A stretch of 45,386 bases of DNA from Myceligenerans pegani (GTDB lineage: Bacteria > Actinomycetota > Actinomycetes > Actinomycetales > Cellulomonadaceae), in assembly GCF_014892515.1 (NCBI RefSeq), contig NZ_JADBGR010000088.1, forward strand, positions 147,253-192,638. The letters are read 5' to 3'. Positions 15,340 through 24,758 of the stretch are shown in pieces; the first letter of the stretch is position 1, and every line of letters begins with the position of its first letter. The translations under genes and the position numbers were made by a program. The notes beneath the pieces are model-generated. The model saw only the letters and a list, made by a program, of their open reading frames with translations, had not been told where the DNA came from and did no database searches.

Positions 15340-17244
15340 TCACACCTCCGCGAGCGCCGCCAGGGTGTCGCGGACCGCGTCTGCGGCGGTCATGCGCTGG
15401 GCCGTGGCGATCTGCTCGCGGCTGGCGTGGTCGAAGAACTCGGCGTCCAGGCCGAGGTGCACGTGCCGGGTGCGCACGCCCTGCTCGCCGGCGCGCTGGG
15501 CGAGGAGCGCGCCGACGCCGCCGTCGGACAGGCCGTCCTCCATCGTGACGACGACGTCGTGCTCCCCGGCGAGCTTGACGAGGGCGGGCGGCAGGGGCAG
15601 CACCCAGGTCGGCGCGACGACGGTGGCCTCGAGGCCGTGTTCCGCGAGCGCCGTGCCGGCGTCGAGGCCGGCGCGTGCCATGGCGCCGATGCCGACCACG
15701 AGGACGCGCCGCGACGTGTCCCGCGGGGCGGCCGTGCCGGCCGGCTTCGGCGCGAAGCGCCCGATGACGTCGACGCCGTCGAGCTCCTCGACGCACGGGA
15801 TGTCCTCGCCGATGGCGCCCTTGGGGTAGCGGACGACGGTGGGGGCGTCGTCGATGTCGACGCTCGCGCGCAGCGCGGCGCGGAGGGTGGGCTCGTCGCG
15901 CGGGGCGGCCAGCCGCAGGCCGGGGACGACCCGCAGCATGGCCATGTCCCACATGCCGTTGTGGCTGGCGCCGTCGGCGCCGGTGATGCCGGCACGGTCG
16001 AGCACGAAGGTGACGCCGGCCTTGTGCAGGGCGACGTCCATGAGGACCTGGTCGAACGCGCGGTTCAGGAACGTGGCGTAGACGGCGACGACGGGGTGCA
16101 GCCCGGCGTAGGCCATGCCGGCGGCGGAGGTGGCGGCGTGCTGCTCCGCGATGCCGACGTCGAACGTGCGCTCGGGGAACTCCTTCGCGAACGGTGCGAG
16201 ACCCACCGGGTGCAGCATGGCGGCCGTGATCGCCACGACGTCCGGCCGGCGGCGGCCGATGCGCACGATCTCGTCGGCGAACACCTTGGTCCAGCCGAAC
16301 CGGGACTGCGCGACGGGCAGGCCGGTCTCGGGATGGATGACGCCGACGGCGTGGAAGCGATCGGCGATGTCCTCCTCGGCGGGCTTGTAGCCGCGGCCCT
16401 TCTCGGTGATGGCGTGCACGATCACGGGCTTGCCGTAGGCCTTCGCGCGGCGCAGGGCGTGCTCCATGGCGGCGGCGTCGTGGCCGTCGACGGGACCGAT
16501 GTACTTGATGCCGAGGTCCTCGAACAGGCCCTGCGGCGCGATGACGTCCTTGATGCCCTTCTTGAAGCCGTGCATCCAGCGCCAGGCGAAGCGTCCGGGC
16601 GGGCCGGAGCGGTTCAGGGTGCGGGTGGCCCAGTCGAGGAAGGCCTCGTAGCCGCGCGTGGTGCGCAGCGTGTCGAGGTGGTTCGCGAGGCCGCCGATGG
16701 TGGGCGAGTAGGAGCGGCCGTTGTCGTTGACGACGATGACGAGCCGGCGGTCCGGGCTCTCGGCGATGTTGTTCAGGGCCTCCCACGCCATGCCGCCGGT
16801 CAGGGCGCCGTCGCCGATGACGGCGACGACGTGCCGGTCGTCGCGCCCGAAGACGACGTTCGCCTTGGCGATGCCGTCCGCCCAGGACAGGGCGGTGGAC
16901 GCGTGGGAGTTCTCGACGACGTCGTGCTGCGACTCGGCGCGCGACGGGTAGCCGGACAGGCCGCCCTTCTGCCGCAGGCGGGAGAAGTCCTGGCGCCCGG
17001 TGAGCAGCTTGTGCACGTAGGACTGGTGCCCGGTGTCGAAGACGAGGGTGTCGCGCGGGGAGCGGAAGACCCGGTGCAGCGCGATGGTGAGCTCGACGAC
17101 GCCGAGGTTGGGGCCGAGATGCCCGCCGGTGCGGGAGACGTTCTCCACGAGGAAGTCGCGGATCTCCTGCGCGAGCTCCCCGAGCTGTCCGGGCGTGAGT
17201 CTCCGGACGTCCTCGGGCGAGCTGATCCCGCTCAGCAGTGCCAT
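15340..17244 (-). CDS. dxs: 1-deoxy-D-xylulose-5-phosphate synthase
   Basis: A 634-residue thiamine-diphosphate enzyme condensing pyruvate and glyceraldehyde 3-phosphate, the entry step of the MEP isoprenoid pathway. T-G-H-Q-S-Y-V-H-K and the cofactor motif [16 protein letters not shown] (144-159) are intact. The transketolase-type pyrimidine domain has [16 protein letters not shown]. The C-terminal domain contains [10 protein letters not shown]. The ATG at 17244 with GGAAGGAACGAC upstream is chosen over an in-frame start 56 codons earlier. It is divergent from guaB1. Confidence 0.95.
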   Translation of the reverse strand: MALLSGISSPEDVRRLTPGQLGELAQEIRDFLVENVSRTGGHLGPNLGVVELTIALHRVFRSPRDTLVFDTGHQSYVHKLLTGRQDFSRLRQKGGLSGYPSRAESQHDVVENSHASTALSWADGIAKANVVFGRDDRHVVAVIGDGALTGGMAWEALNNIAESPDRRLVIVVNDNGRSYSPTIGGLANHLDTLRTTRGYEAFLDWATRTLNRSGPPGRFAWRWMHGFKKGIKDVIAPQGLFEDLGIKYIGPVDGHDAAAMEHALRRAKAYGKPVIVHAITEKGRGYKPAEEDIADRFHAVGVIHPETGLPVAQSRFGWTKVFADEIVRIGRRRPDVVAITAAMLHPVGLAPFAKEFPERTFDVGIAEQHAATSAAGMAYAGLHPVVAVYATFLNRAFDQVLMDVALHKAGVTFVLDRAGITGADGASHNGMWDMAMLRVVPGLRLAAPRDEPTLRAALRASVDIDDAPTVVRYPKGAIGEDIPCVEELDGVDVIGRFAPKPAGTAAPRDTSRRVLVVGIGAMARAGLDAGTALAEHGLEATVVAPTWVLPLPPALVKLAGEHDVVVTMEDGLSDGGVGALLAQRAGEQGVRTRHVHLGLDAEFFDHASREQIATAQRMTAADAVRDTLAALAEV

Positions 17245-17347
17245 GTCGTTCCTTCCCCGCGGCTCCGTCCCGGGCGGGCCGGGCGCGCACTCGTCGTCGT
17301 CCCCCTGCACCGCGCTGCGACCACTGTGCCACGCGCGGCAAGGTGCC

Positions 17348-17353
17348 ATCGTA
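17348..17353 (-). promoter_or_regulatory. -10 box (TACGAT) for dxs
   Basis: TACGAT on the minus strand about 100 bp before the dxs ATG suggests a leadered mRNA of roughly 97 nt, in keeping with its good ribosome-binding site. No -35 is certain. Confidence 0.35.
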
Positions 17354-17374
17354 CGGACCGGGGCCGGGCCGGAT

Positions 17375-17394
17375 GAACTCGGGACGCCGAGTTC
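17375..17394. promoter_or_regulatory. Inverted repeat in the dxs-guaB1 divergent region
   Basis: GAACTCGG and CCGAGTTC flank GACG, a perfect 8-bp inverted repeat. It sits roughly 37-56 bp upstream of the inferred guaB1 transcription start and just upstream of the dxs -10. It could be an operator shared by the two divergent genes. Confidence 0.35.
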
Positions 17395-17418
17395 CACACC
17401 AGCATCACGCAACAGTCA

Positions 17419-18966
<1,548 letters not shown>

Positions 18967-18989
18967 ACGGGCGGGCCGGTCCGCGGAGG

Positions 18990-18995
18990 TAGCCT
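18990..18995 (+). promoter_or_regulatory. -10 box (TAGCCT) before the Nudix gene
   Basis: TAGCCT followed by six bases and the ATG at 19002 fits a leaderless mRNA. GGAGGT at 18985-18990 overlaps it and could instead act as a rather distant ribosome-binding site on a readthrough transcript from guaB1. Confidence 0.45.
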
Positions 18996-19001
18996 CGTCG
19001 G

Positions 19002-19700
19002 ATGAGCTCGTCACCGGGAGCCTCCTCCGCACGCACGCAGTTGACGGCACTGGCCGAGGCCGGGTTCCCCGCGCCGTGGCGGCACGCGCGGGGGGAGTTC
19101 TCGGGTGCGGCCCGGCCGGCGGCGGTGCTGATCCTGTTCGGTGTCCTCGACGGACTGCCCTCCGACCACCACGCCCAGGCCGAGGCGGTCCGCGACGACC
19201 TCGACGTCCTGCTGCTGGCGCGCGCGACGACGCTGCGATCCCACGCCGGCCAGGTGGCGTTCCCCGGCGGCCGGGCCGACGACGGCGAGTCCATGGTGGA
19301 GGCCGCCCTGCGCGAGGCCGAGGAGGAGACCGGGCTCGACCCGTCCGGCGTCGAGGTGCTCGGCGAGTTCGACCCGCTGCCGATGCCCGTGTCGAACCAC
19401 GTGGTCACGCCGGTGCTGGGCTGGTGGGCGAAGCCGACGCCGGTGGGCGTCGTCGACGAGGCGGAGTCGTCGCACGTGTTCCGCGCGCCGGTCGCGGACC
19501 TGCTGGACCCCGCGTCCCGGGTCACGGTCGTGGCGCGCGACGGACACCGCACCTACCGCGGGCCCGGCTTCCAGTTCTCCGACGGGACGACGACGCACCT
19601 GGTGTGGGGCTTCACGGGCGGCATCCTCGACGCCCTGTTCGACGCCCTGGGCTGGACCGAGGAATGGGACCGCACCCGCGAGCTGGAGCTGCGGCGGTGA
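19002..19700 (+). CDS. Nudix CoA pyrophosphatase-type hydrolase
   Basis: A 232-residue Nudix protein. The Nudix box is complete at 90-112 (G-G-R-A-D-D-G-E-S-M-V-E-A-A-L-R-E-A-E-E-E-T-G-L). It is preceded by A-T-T-L-R-S-H-A-G-Q-V-A-F-P-G-G, the extra motif of the coenzyme A diphosphatase subfamily (YeaB/NudL-like). The predicted reaction is hydrolysis of CoA or its derivatives to 4'-phosphopantetheine and adenosine 3',5'-bisphosphate. It starts 35 bp after guaB1 and is followed 52 bp later by the APH-fold kinase, so the three may be co-transcribed. Confidence 0.85.
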   Translation: MSSSPGASSARTQLTALAEAGFPAPWRHARGEFSGAARPAAVLILFGVLDGLPSDHHAQAEAVRDDLDVLLLARATTLRSHAGQVAFPGGRADDGESMVEAALREAEEETGLDPSGVEVLGEFDPLPMPVSNHVVTPVLGWWAKPTPVGVVDEAESSHVFRAPVADLLDPASRVTVVARDGHRTYRGPGFQFSDGTTTHLVWGFTGGILDALFDALGWTEEWDRTRELELRR

Positions 19701-19752
19701 CCGCCCCGCGGAGCCGCGGCGCTCACCGCCCGCCCCGCCCGAAGGAGGAACC

Positions 19753-20703
19753 GTGGTCGCCGCTGACATCGACGTCACCGTCGAGCTCGCCCGGGAACTG
19801 CTCGCCGAGCAGCATCCCGACCTCGCCGGGCTGCCGCTGGAGGTGGTCGCCAACGGCTGGGACAACGTCATGCTGCGGCTCGGACCGCTGCCCGACGGCG
19901 GCCACCTCGCGCTCCGCCTCCCGCGACGGGACGCGGCGGCCCACCTCATCGACCACGAGCAGGCCGCACTCCCCCGCCTCGCGCCCGCGCTGGAGGCGAC
20001 CGGGATCACGTTCCCGGTCCCGGTGCGCACCGGCAGGCCCAGCGCGCGCCTCGGTTTCCCGTGGTCGTGGAACGTCGTGCGCTGGGTCGACGGCGTTGCC
20101 GCGGCCCGCACCGCCGTCGCCGGCCGGACCGCCTGGGCCGCGGAGCTCGCGCGCTTCCTCGTCGCCCTGCACGTCCCGGCCGACGACGCCCCGCCGAACC
20201 CGTTCCGCGGGATCCCGCTGGCCGCCCGGCCCGACGCCCAGGACCCGGCCGTGTTCGCCGCCCGGCTCGAGCGCGTCCCGGAGGAACGGCGCGACGCCGC
20301 CACCCGCCTCTGGCACGAGTCTCTCGACGCCCCCGCATACTCCGGCGCGCCGGTCTGGCTGCACGGGGACCCGCATCCGGGCAACCTGGTGGTCCGCGAG
20401 CCGGCGGACGGTACCCAGGAGCTCGCCGCCGTCGTCGACTTCGGCGACGTCACGTCCGGCGACCCCGCATCGGACCTCGGGGCCGCGTGGCTCACCTTCG
20501 ACGCCGACGGCCACGCGCGGTTCCGCGCGGCCGTCGACGCGGGCGCGCGGGACGGGCGCGGCTGGGACGAGGCGACCTGGACCCGCGCGAAGGGCTGGGC
20601 CCTGATGTACGCGACGACCATGCTCGCCCACCCGGACGAGCACCCGTGGCTGGTCCCGATCGGCGAGCACGGCCTGCGCCGGCTCCTGGCGGACGCGGGC
20701 TGA
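19753..20703 (+). CDS. APH-fold (aminoglycoside phosphotransferase-like) small-molecule kinase
   Basis: A 316-residue protein of the phosphotransferase (APH/choline kinase) family. The catalytic loop is W-L-H-G-D-P-H-P-G-N (H204, D206, N211) and the metal-binding motif is D229-F-G-D232. The N-lobe contains L-R-L-P-R-R-D and a Glu in the H-E-Q-A-A-L helix. The GTG at 19753 is chosen because of the very strong AAGGAGGAA just upstream; longer in-frame openings lie inside the Nudix gene. The substrate is unknown. This broad family includes kinases of sugars, macrolides and choline-like compounds, so antibiotic resistance should not be assumed. Confidence 0.85.
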   Translation: MVAADIDVTVELARELLAEQHPDLAGLPLEVVANGWDNVMLRLGPLPDGGHLALRLPRRDAAAHLIDHEQAALPRLAPALEATGITFPVPVRTGRPSARLGFPWSWNVVRWVDGVAAARTAVAGRTAWAAELARFLVALHVPADDAPPNPFRGIPLAARPDAQDPAVFAARLERVPEERRDAATRLWHESLDAPAYSGAPVWLHGDPHPGNLVVREPADGTQELAAVVDFGDVTSGDPASDLGAAWLTFDADGHARFRAAVDAGARDGRGWDEATWTRAKGWALMYATTMLAHPDEHPWLVPIGEHGLRRLLADAG

Positions 20704-20709
20704 CCCCGG

Positions 20710-20811
20710 CCACGCGGCGCCGCGCCGGACGTGACGCCTGGTCGGGCGTCGCGTGACCGAGCGCCGCGCGGTGTGTCGCCGTGAGAGCGCGGCGGGTGTG
20801 GCGCCGCGTGG
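20710..20811. terminator. Nested inverted repeats between convergent genes
   Basis: CCACGCGGCGCC (20710-20721) and GGCGCCGCGTGG (20800-20811) are a perfect 12-bp inverted pair bounding the gap. Inside them GTGACGCC (20731-20738) and GGCGTCGC (20745-20752) form a tighter hairpin with a six-base loop. The structure lies between convergent stop codons and probably serves as a two-way terminator. Confidence 0.45.
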
Positions 20812-21657
20812 TCAGCGCAGCATGGCCGGGTCCGCGCCGTGGGCCGTCAGGAGCGTGCGGACCGCCGTCGCCGCGTAGGTGTACGACGACTCGTCCCCGG
20901 TCAGGAGCGAGCGGTCGTTCGCGGCGCTGAGCAGCGCGTTCACCTCGAAGGCGACCTGACGCGGGTCGGTGCCGGCGGACAGGTCACCGGCGTCGACCGC
21001 GATCTCGACCTGGTGCGCCAGGTACCCCTCCCAGTCGGCCTGCGCCTCGGCGACGGCGTCGCGCACGGGGCCCGGCCGCATGTCGAACTCGATCTCGACG
21101 GTCCGGAAGAAGCAGCCGCCGCGGAACACGCGGCGGCGCGAGTAGTCGATCCATCGCCGCACCAGCTCCCAGACCCGTGCGAGACCGCGCTCCGCACCCC
21201 GCGCCGGGACGATGACCGCCTCGGTGTAGACCTCGCGCGCGCGTGCGACGACGGCGAGCTGCAGCCCTTCCTTCGAGCCGAACAGGCCCGCGATCGCGCT
21301 CTTGTTCACGGGCGCCGAGGCCGCCAGCCCGCCGAGCGACAGCGCGCCCAGGCCGTGCACCGACGCGTCCTGGACGGCCTGGTCCAGCACCGCGCGCCGG
21401 GTCCGGTCGCCGCGGACCCGGCGCAGATCGGCGGTGCTCCCGGCCGGAGCGTCGGCCCTGGTGACAGCCGCGCCCCCGCCCACGGTGGCCCCGACGGCGG
21501 CCGTGCGCCCGGCCGCGACGTCGGCCCTGGTGACAGCCGCACCCTCGCGCGCGGTGACGCCGGCCGCAGCCGTGTGCCCGGCCTCAGCCGCACCGGTCGC
21601 CGGCGCGCCTCCCGTCTCCCCCGCGCACTTCCCTGTCGCCGCATCGGGTCTCGCCAT
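20812..21657 (-). CDS. TetR-family regulator with long Ala/Gly-rich N-terminal extension
   Basis: A 281-residue TetR-type repressor. The HTH lies at about residues 83-130 (A-V-L-D-Q-A-V-Q-D-A-S-V-H-G-L-G-A-L-S-L-G-G-L-A and K-S-A-I-A-G-L-F-G-S-K-E-G-L-Q). A TetR_C-type ligand-binding region follows (R-G-G-C-F-F-R-T-V-E-I-E-F-D). TetR proteins usually begin within about 10-20 residues of the HTH; here some 80 low-complexity residues precede it and contain a duplicated 23-residue block. The ATG at 21657 is backed by TACACT six bases upstream, but a downstream GTG start would remove most of the extension. It is divergent from an alpha/beta hydrolase, its likely target. Confidence 0.8.
   Translation of the reverse strand: MARPDAATGKCAGETGGAPATGAAEAGHTAAAGVTAREGAAVTRADVAAGRTAAVGATVGGGAAVTRADAPAGSTADLRRVRGDRTRRAVLDQAVQDASVHGLGALSLGGLAASAPVNKSAIAGLFGSKEGLQLAVVARAREVYTEAVIVPARGAERGLARVWELVRRWIDYSRRRVFRGGCFFRTVEIEFDMRPGPVRDAVAEAQADWEGYLAHQVEIAVDAGDLSAGTDPRQVAFEVNALLSAANDRSLLTGDESSYTYAATAVRTLLTAHGADPAMLR
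21451..21588 (-). repeat. 69-bp in-frame duplication in the TetR gene
   Basis: GTCGGCCCTGGTGACAGCCG occurs at 21451 and again at 21520, within two similar 69-bp (23-codon) blocks that encode G-A-A-V-T-R-A-D-rich sequence. The second copy has diverged at several positions. The extension therefore probably grew by tandem duplication. Confidence 0.6.
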
Positions 21658-21663
21658 GAAGAG

Positions 21664-21669
21664 AGTGTA
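21664..21669 (-). promoter_or_regulatory. -10 box (TACACT) for leaderless tetR mRNA
   Basis: On the minus strand TACACT, then CTCTTC, then the ATG at 21657. No Shine-Dalgarno is present. The box overlaps the palindrome at 21667-21678, allowing autorepression. Confidence 0.5.
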
Positions 21670-21678
21670 CGACCGTAC
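21667..21678. promoter_or_regulatory. Candidate TetR operator
   Basis: GTACGACCGTAC has perfect 5-bp arms around a 2-bp centre and overlaps the tetR -10 box. Further GTACG half-sites follow within 25 bp (for example TTGTACG at 21686), and a perfect 10-bp palindrome CGATCGATCG lies at 21706-21715. The cluster between divergent genes fits a self-regulated TetR control region. Confidence 0.4.
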
Positions 21679-21747
21679 GCACATGTTGTACGCTCACAAA
21701 CAATCCGATCGATCGTTCAGATACTTGACCGATACCTGGGAGGCCCT

Positions 21748-22674
21748 GTGCCCACGCTGCGACACCTCGCTCACCTGCCCGCGCCGCTCGCCGCCGAGGT
21801 CGCCGCCTGGGCCGCCTTCCGGCTCGGCCCTCGCGCCGCCGTCCGGCCGCACGAACGCGAGCTCCACGAGACCGCCCGCCGGGTCACGCTCGGCCACCGG
21901 CGCCCCGCCGCGAACCGCGGACGGCCCGTGGACGTCGCGGTGTACACGTGGGGCGGCCCCGGCGCCCCCGCGGTGCTGCTCGTGCACGGCTGGCAGTCCC
22001 GCGCCGCGTTCTTCGCACCGCTGATCGCCGACCTCGTCGGGGCCGGGCGGCGCGTCGTCGCCTACGACGCCCCCGGGCACGGCGACTCCGGCGGCACGCG
22101 GCGCACGCTTGCCGACGACGTCGCGATCATCCACCGCCTGTCCGCCGCGGAGGCGGAGGGCTGGGAGGGCGTCGTCGGACACTCGGCGGGCGTGCTCGCA
22201 GCCGGCGTCGCCCTGGCCGACGGCGCACCCGCGCGCCGGTTCGCCGGTCTCGCCGGCATCTCCTCGGCACACGCGATCAACGACGGCTTCTTCGAGTTCA
22301 CGGGCACGCCGCGCCGCCTGCGCGAGCGGTACGACGACGTCGTGCGGCGCCGCCGCTTCCCCGACGAGCCCGACCTCTACGAGCGCTACGACCTCACACG
22401 CCGCCCCGTGCCCGCCACGATCCCGGCGCTGTTCGTGCACGACGCGGCCGACAGGCGCGTGCCCCACCGGCAGTCCGAGCTGCTCCTGGGCGCGCACGCC
22501 GGATCAGCCGAACTGGTCACCACCACAGGGCTGGGCCACAACCGGATCGTGCGCGACGGCGCCGTGCGCCGCCGGACGGTCGAGCACGTGACGGCCGCGA
22601 GGACTTCGGGAGCCGAGACAGCCACGGAGGCCGCTGAGACCGCGTGGACCGTGAACGCCGGTAACCTTCCCTGA
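21748..22674 (+). CDS. Alpha/beta hydrolase
   Basis: A 308-residue alpha/beta-hydrolase-fold protein. V-L-L-V-H-G-W-Q-S-R-A gives the oxyanion-hole H-G motif. The nucleophile is S146 in G-H-S-A-G. A late Asp appears in L-F-V-H-D-A-A-D-R-R-V-P and the catalytic His is probably in G-L-G-H-N-R-I-V. The GTG at 21748 is chosen because GGGAGG lies five bases before it. No signal peptide is seen, so it is cytoplasmic. The substrate is unknown. It sits 90 bp from the divergent TetR gene, which probably controls it. Confidence 0.85.
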   Translation: MPTLRHLAHLPAPLAAEVAAWAAFRLGPRAAVRPHERELHETARRVTLGHRRPAANRGRPVDVAVYTWGGPGAPAVLLVHGWQSRAAFFAPLIADLVGAGRRVVAYDAPGHGDSGGTRRTLADDVAIIHRLSAAEAEGWEGVVGHSAGVLAAGVALADGAPARRFAGLAGISSAHAINDGFFEFTGTPRRLRERYDDVVRRRRFPDEPDLYERYDLTRRPVPATIPALFVHDAADRRVPHRQSELLLGAHAGSAELVTTTGLGHNRIVRDGAVRRRTVEHVTAARTSGAETATEAAETAWTVNAGNLP

Positions 22675-22689
22675 CCTGCACTTTTCTCC

Positions 22690-22695
22690 TACACT
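22690..22695 (+). promoter_or_regulatory. -10 box (TACACT) for the membrane-protein gene
   Basis: TACACT 79 bp before the ATG at 22775 would give a leader of about 72 nt carrying the GGGGGAAG ribosome-binding site. No certain -35. Confidence 0.35.
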
Positions 22696-22774
22696 GATGC
22701 CGCGTTCGTCCGGCTTGCTGGAATTCTTCCCCCGGCAGGTCGCGCGAGACCCGCGACCGACGAGTGGGGGAAGC

Positions 22775-23314
22775 ATGTCAGCCGAGCACGCCCGGGACGC
22801 GGCCACCGCCGCGGTCGTCCTCGCCGTCTTCGCCGGGCTCTGGTTCGCCTGGGCGCGGCGCCACATCCGGGGCCTGTGGATGCTCGTACCGATCGTCGGG
22901 ATGGTCAGTGCGGTCGTGGTCGCGGTGAGCGGGACCCTCGACGTCATCGGCGCGTGGGACACGGGAACCGCGGTCGACGGCGGGACGATCGGGCTGTACG
23001 TCGTCGCGCTCGGCCTGCAGGCCGTCGTCACGCGCGTGATCACGGGGTTCCTCGCGTCGCGCGATCTGACGAACCTGGTGCCGACCGTCGTCGCGCTCTC
23101 CCTCACCGTGCACCTCGTCGTGCTCGCCGAGCTGCTCTGGGTGGACGACCTCTACCTCGTCGCCCTGATCTGCCTGGCGGCGATCGTGCTCGCGTGGCCG
23201 ATCGCCGCGGTCGGCCGGTTCATGACACCGAGCGGGGCGCCGATGACCCACGCGACGACCGGCATCCTCATGGGCGTGATCCTCCTGGGCGCAGCGGCCC
23301 GCGCGCTGGTCTGA
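22775..23314 (+). CDS. Six-helix integral membrane protein, function unknown
   Basis: A 179-residue protein with about six predicted membrane helices: A-A-V-V-L-A-V-F-A-G-L-W-F-A, L-W-M-L-V-P-I-V-G-M-V, I-G-L-Y-V-V-A-L-G-L-Q, V-P-T-V-V-A-L-S-L-T-V-H-L-V-V, L-V-A-L-I-C-L-A-A-I-V-L, and I-L-M-G-V-I-L-L-G-A. No catalytic motif or named family is recognised. The ATG at 22775 follows GGGGGAAG closely; an in-frame start at 22697 would add a poorly hydrophobic leader and is less likely. It stands alone, followed directly by 74-bp tandem repeats. Confidence 0.75.
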   Translation: MSAEHARDAATAAVVLAVFAGLWFAWARRHIRGLWMLVPIVGMVSAVVVAVSGTLDVIGAWDTGTAVDGGTIGLYVVALGLQAVVTRVITGFLASRDLTNLVPTVVALSLTVHLVVLAELLWVDDLYLVALICLAAIVLAWPIAAVGRFMTPSGAPMTHATTGILMGVILLGAAARALV

Positions 23315-23505
23315 CCGCGAGGATCGTGCGGGCAGCCCGATCGTGCTCGGCTGCGGTCCGGTGACCGTGCGTGCGCCCCTTGGACGGACCGCGAGGATCG
23401 TGCTCGAGGCCTGACCGTGCCGGGCCGTGGTCCGGTGACCGCGCGTGTGCCCCCTGGACCGACCATCGCTCGTAGCCCGGCCCCCGGGCCGCGGTCCCAT
23501 CCTGA
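23313..23505. repeat. Three 74-bp imperfect tandem repeats
   Basis: Units begin at 23313, 23387 and 23461, exactly 74 bp apart. The first two share GACCGCGAGGATCGTGC at the start, GGTCCGGTGACCG in the middle and GTGCCCC-like ends. The third is degenerate and shortened (GACCATCGCTCGTAGCCCGG onward). They fill the gap between the convergent membrane-protein and VOC genes, and the first begins inside the upstream stop codon. There are no spacers of CRISPR type. Confidence 0.75.
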
Positions 23506-23949
23506 TCAGGCCCCCGACGGCGTCCCGCCCGGTGCCGGGAGGACGATCCGCGCGATCGCCCCCGGGTTCCAGGCGACCTCCCAGAAGTAGCCGTCCGGGT
23601 CGGTGAAGTAGCCCGTGTAGCCACCCCACTCCCGGTCCTGGGGTGCGTGCGGGATGCCGGCGCCGGCCGCCGTGGCGGCGGCGAGGACCGCGTTCACGTC
23701 CTCCCGCTCCGGCACGTTGTGCGCGAGCGTGATCGGCGCGACGCCCGGGCCGTGCCGCACGGCGCCGACCTCGAGCTCGAACTGGTCCCGCGCCCAGAAC
23801 GACAGGAGGAGGTGCTCGCCCGCCTGGATCATGAGGACGTCACCGGGTTCCTCGAACGCGGGCGTCCAGCCCAGGCCGTCGACGTAGAAGGCGCGGGAGG
23901 CGGCGACGTCCCGGACCGCGAGCGTGATGAGACTGATGCGCTGTTCCAT
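23506..23949 (-). CDS. VOC (glyoxalase/bleomycin-resistance fold) protein
   Basis: A 147-residue single-domain VOC protein. It shows R-I-S-L-I-T-L-A-V-R-D-V-A-A-S-R-A-F-Y at the start of the first module. The second module contains G-Y-T-G-Y-F-T-D-P-D-G-Y-F-W-E-V-A-W-N-P, where Glu is a likely metal ligand. Such proteins bind metal and act as lyases, dioxygenases or resistance proteins; the reaction here is unknown. The ATG at 23949 begins directly before the fold. It faces the 74-bp repeats at its 3' end and lies downstream of the YdeI-like gene, with 62 bp between them. Confidence 0.85.
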   Translation of the reverse strand: MEQRISLITLAVRDVAASRAFYVDGLGWTPAFEEPGDVLMIQAGEHLLLSFWARDQFELEVGAVRHGPGVAPITLAHNVPEREDVNAVLAAATAAGAGIPHAPQDREWGGYTGYFTDPDGYFWEVAWNPGAIARIVLPAPGGTPSGA

Positions 23950-24011
23950 ACCCCGACCCTGCCACTGGTGTCGGACATCGGCGCGAGGCGCTACGCGTGC
24001 GCCCGCGTCCC

Positions 24012-24614
24012 TCAGCCCTCGGCGTCCAGCGTCCTCCTCTGCGGGTACGGCGTCTCGCCGCGCTCCAGCATCGCGACGAACTTGGCGACGTTGCGGGTGT
24101 GGGCCTCCGCCGTCCGGAGATTGGCCAGGCGATGCAGGATGGCGTAGCGGTTCTGCCCGCTGAGGATCTCGAACATCGCCGTGGCACGCGGGCTGGCCGC
24201 GAGCGCCTCGGCGAGTTCCTCGGGGACCTGGATGTTCTTGGGGCCCTCGTAGGCGGCGTCCCAGCGGCCGTCGGCCTTCGCCTTCCCGACCTCCTCGAGG
24301 CCGCGCGGCCGCATGCGCCCCTCGGCGGTGAGCCGTTCCACGATCCCGACGTTCCGCGCCGACCACCGGCTGCGCGCCCGGCGGGGGCAGAACCGCTGCA
24401 GGCTGGTCGCGTCGTCCCGGCGCCGGCCCTGTGCGTCGATCCATCCGCTGCACAGCGCCTCCTCGAGCGCGGCGGCGTAGCTCAGCGTGGTGGGTGCGTC
24501 CTTGCCCTTCTTCGCCAGGACCAGCCACACGCCGTCCGACGTCGACTCGTGCTCGTCGAGCCATGCCCGCCAGGCGGCGGCGTCGGTCAGGGTCAGCTCG
24601 GGGTCGTCGATCAT
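24012..24614 (-). CDS. YdeI/OmpD-associated family protein
   Basis: A 200-residue protein of the YdeI/OmpD-associated family. Diagnostic segments are S-D-G-V-W-L-V-L-A-K-K-G, T-L-S-Y-A-A-A-L-E-E-A-L-C-S-G-W-I-D, F-C-P-R-R-A-R-S-R-W-S-A-R-N and the closing P-Y-P-Q-R-R. Some members have been tied to stress or antimicrobial-peptide tolerance, but the biochemistry is undefined. The ATG at 24614 has TACGGT six bases upstream. The VOC gene follows in the same direction and may be co-transcribed. Confidence 0.85.
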   Translation of the reverse strand: MIDDPELTLTDAAAWRAWLDEHESTSDGVWLVLAKKGKDAPTTLSYAAALEEALCSGWIDAQGRRRDDATSLQRFCPRRARSRWSARNVGIVERLTAEGRMRPRGLEEVGKAKADGRWDAAYEGPKNIQVPEELAEALAASPRATAMFEILSGQNRYAILHRLANLRTAEAHTRNVAKFVAMLERGETPYPQRRTLDAEG

Positions 24615-24620
24615 GCGAGC

Positions 24621-24626
24621 ACCGTA
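24621..24626 (-). promoter_or_regulatory. -10 box (TACGGT) for leaderless YdeI-like mRNA
   Basis: On the minus strand TACGGT, GCTCGC, then the ATG at 24614, without a Shine-Dalgarno. Confidence 0.5.
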
Positions 24627-24650
24627 CGCCGGGACACTGACAGTGTTCTC

Positions 24651-24738
24651 CCGAGCCGCCGGGCTCCGTCGTGCTCGGCTCCTGCGTCGCCTGCGCGCGC
24701 CGTCGCGACGCTTCGCATCCGGCGGCCGGGGACCGGTT
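24651..24738 (+). repeat. Dispersed intergenic repeat, copy B
   Basis: An 88-bp copy aligned end to end with copy A (4081-4168). It has the same first 16 bases and the same CCGGCGGCCGGGGACCGGTT end. It occupies the gap between the YdeI-like promoter and the hydrolase stop codon. Confidence 0.75.
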
Positions 24739-24758
24739 CCGCACGAGGCCGGCCTCGG

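Noticed and set aside
12000-15548. 1182-codon open frame on the plus strand
   Set aside because: It is antisense to the SNF2 helicase and NRDE genes, both with clear motifs; the product is low-complexity Arg/His/Asp/Gly typical of high-GC shadow frames.
17245-17347. Thiamine (TPP) riboswitch upstream of dxs
   Set aside because: The leader lacks the conserved CUGAGA and related TPP-aptamer motifs.
19753-20703. Aminoglycoside resistance gene
   Set aside because: Only the generic APH-fold kinase motifs are visible; context gives no link to antibiotics.
23313-23505. CRISPR array
   Set aside because: Units are 74 bp, contiguous and imperfect, with no spacers and no cas genes in the window.
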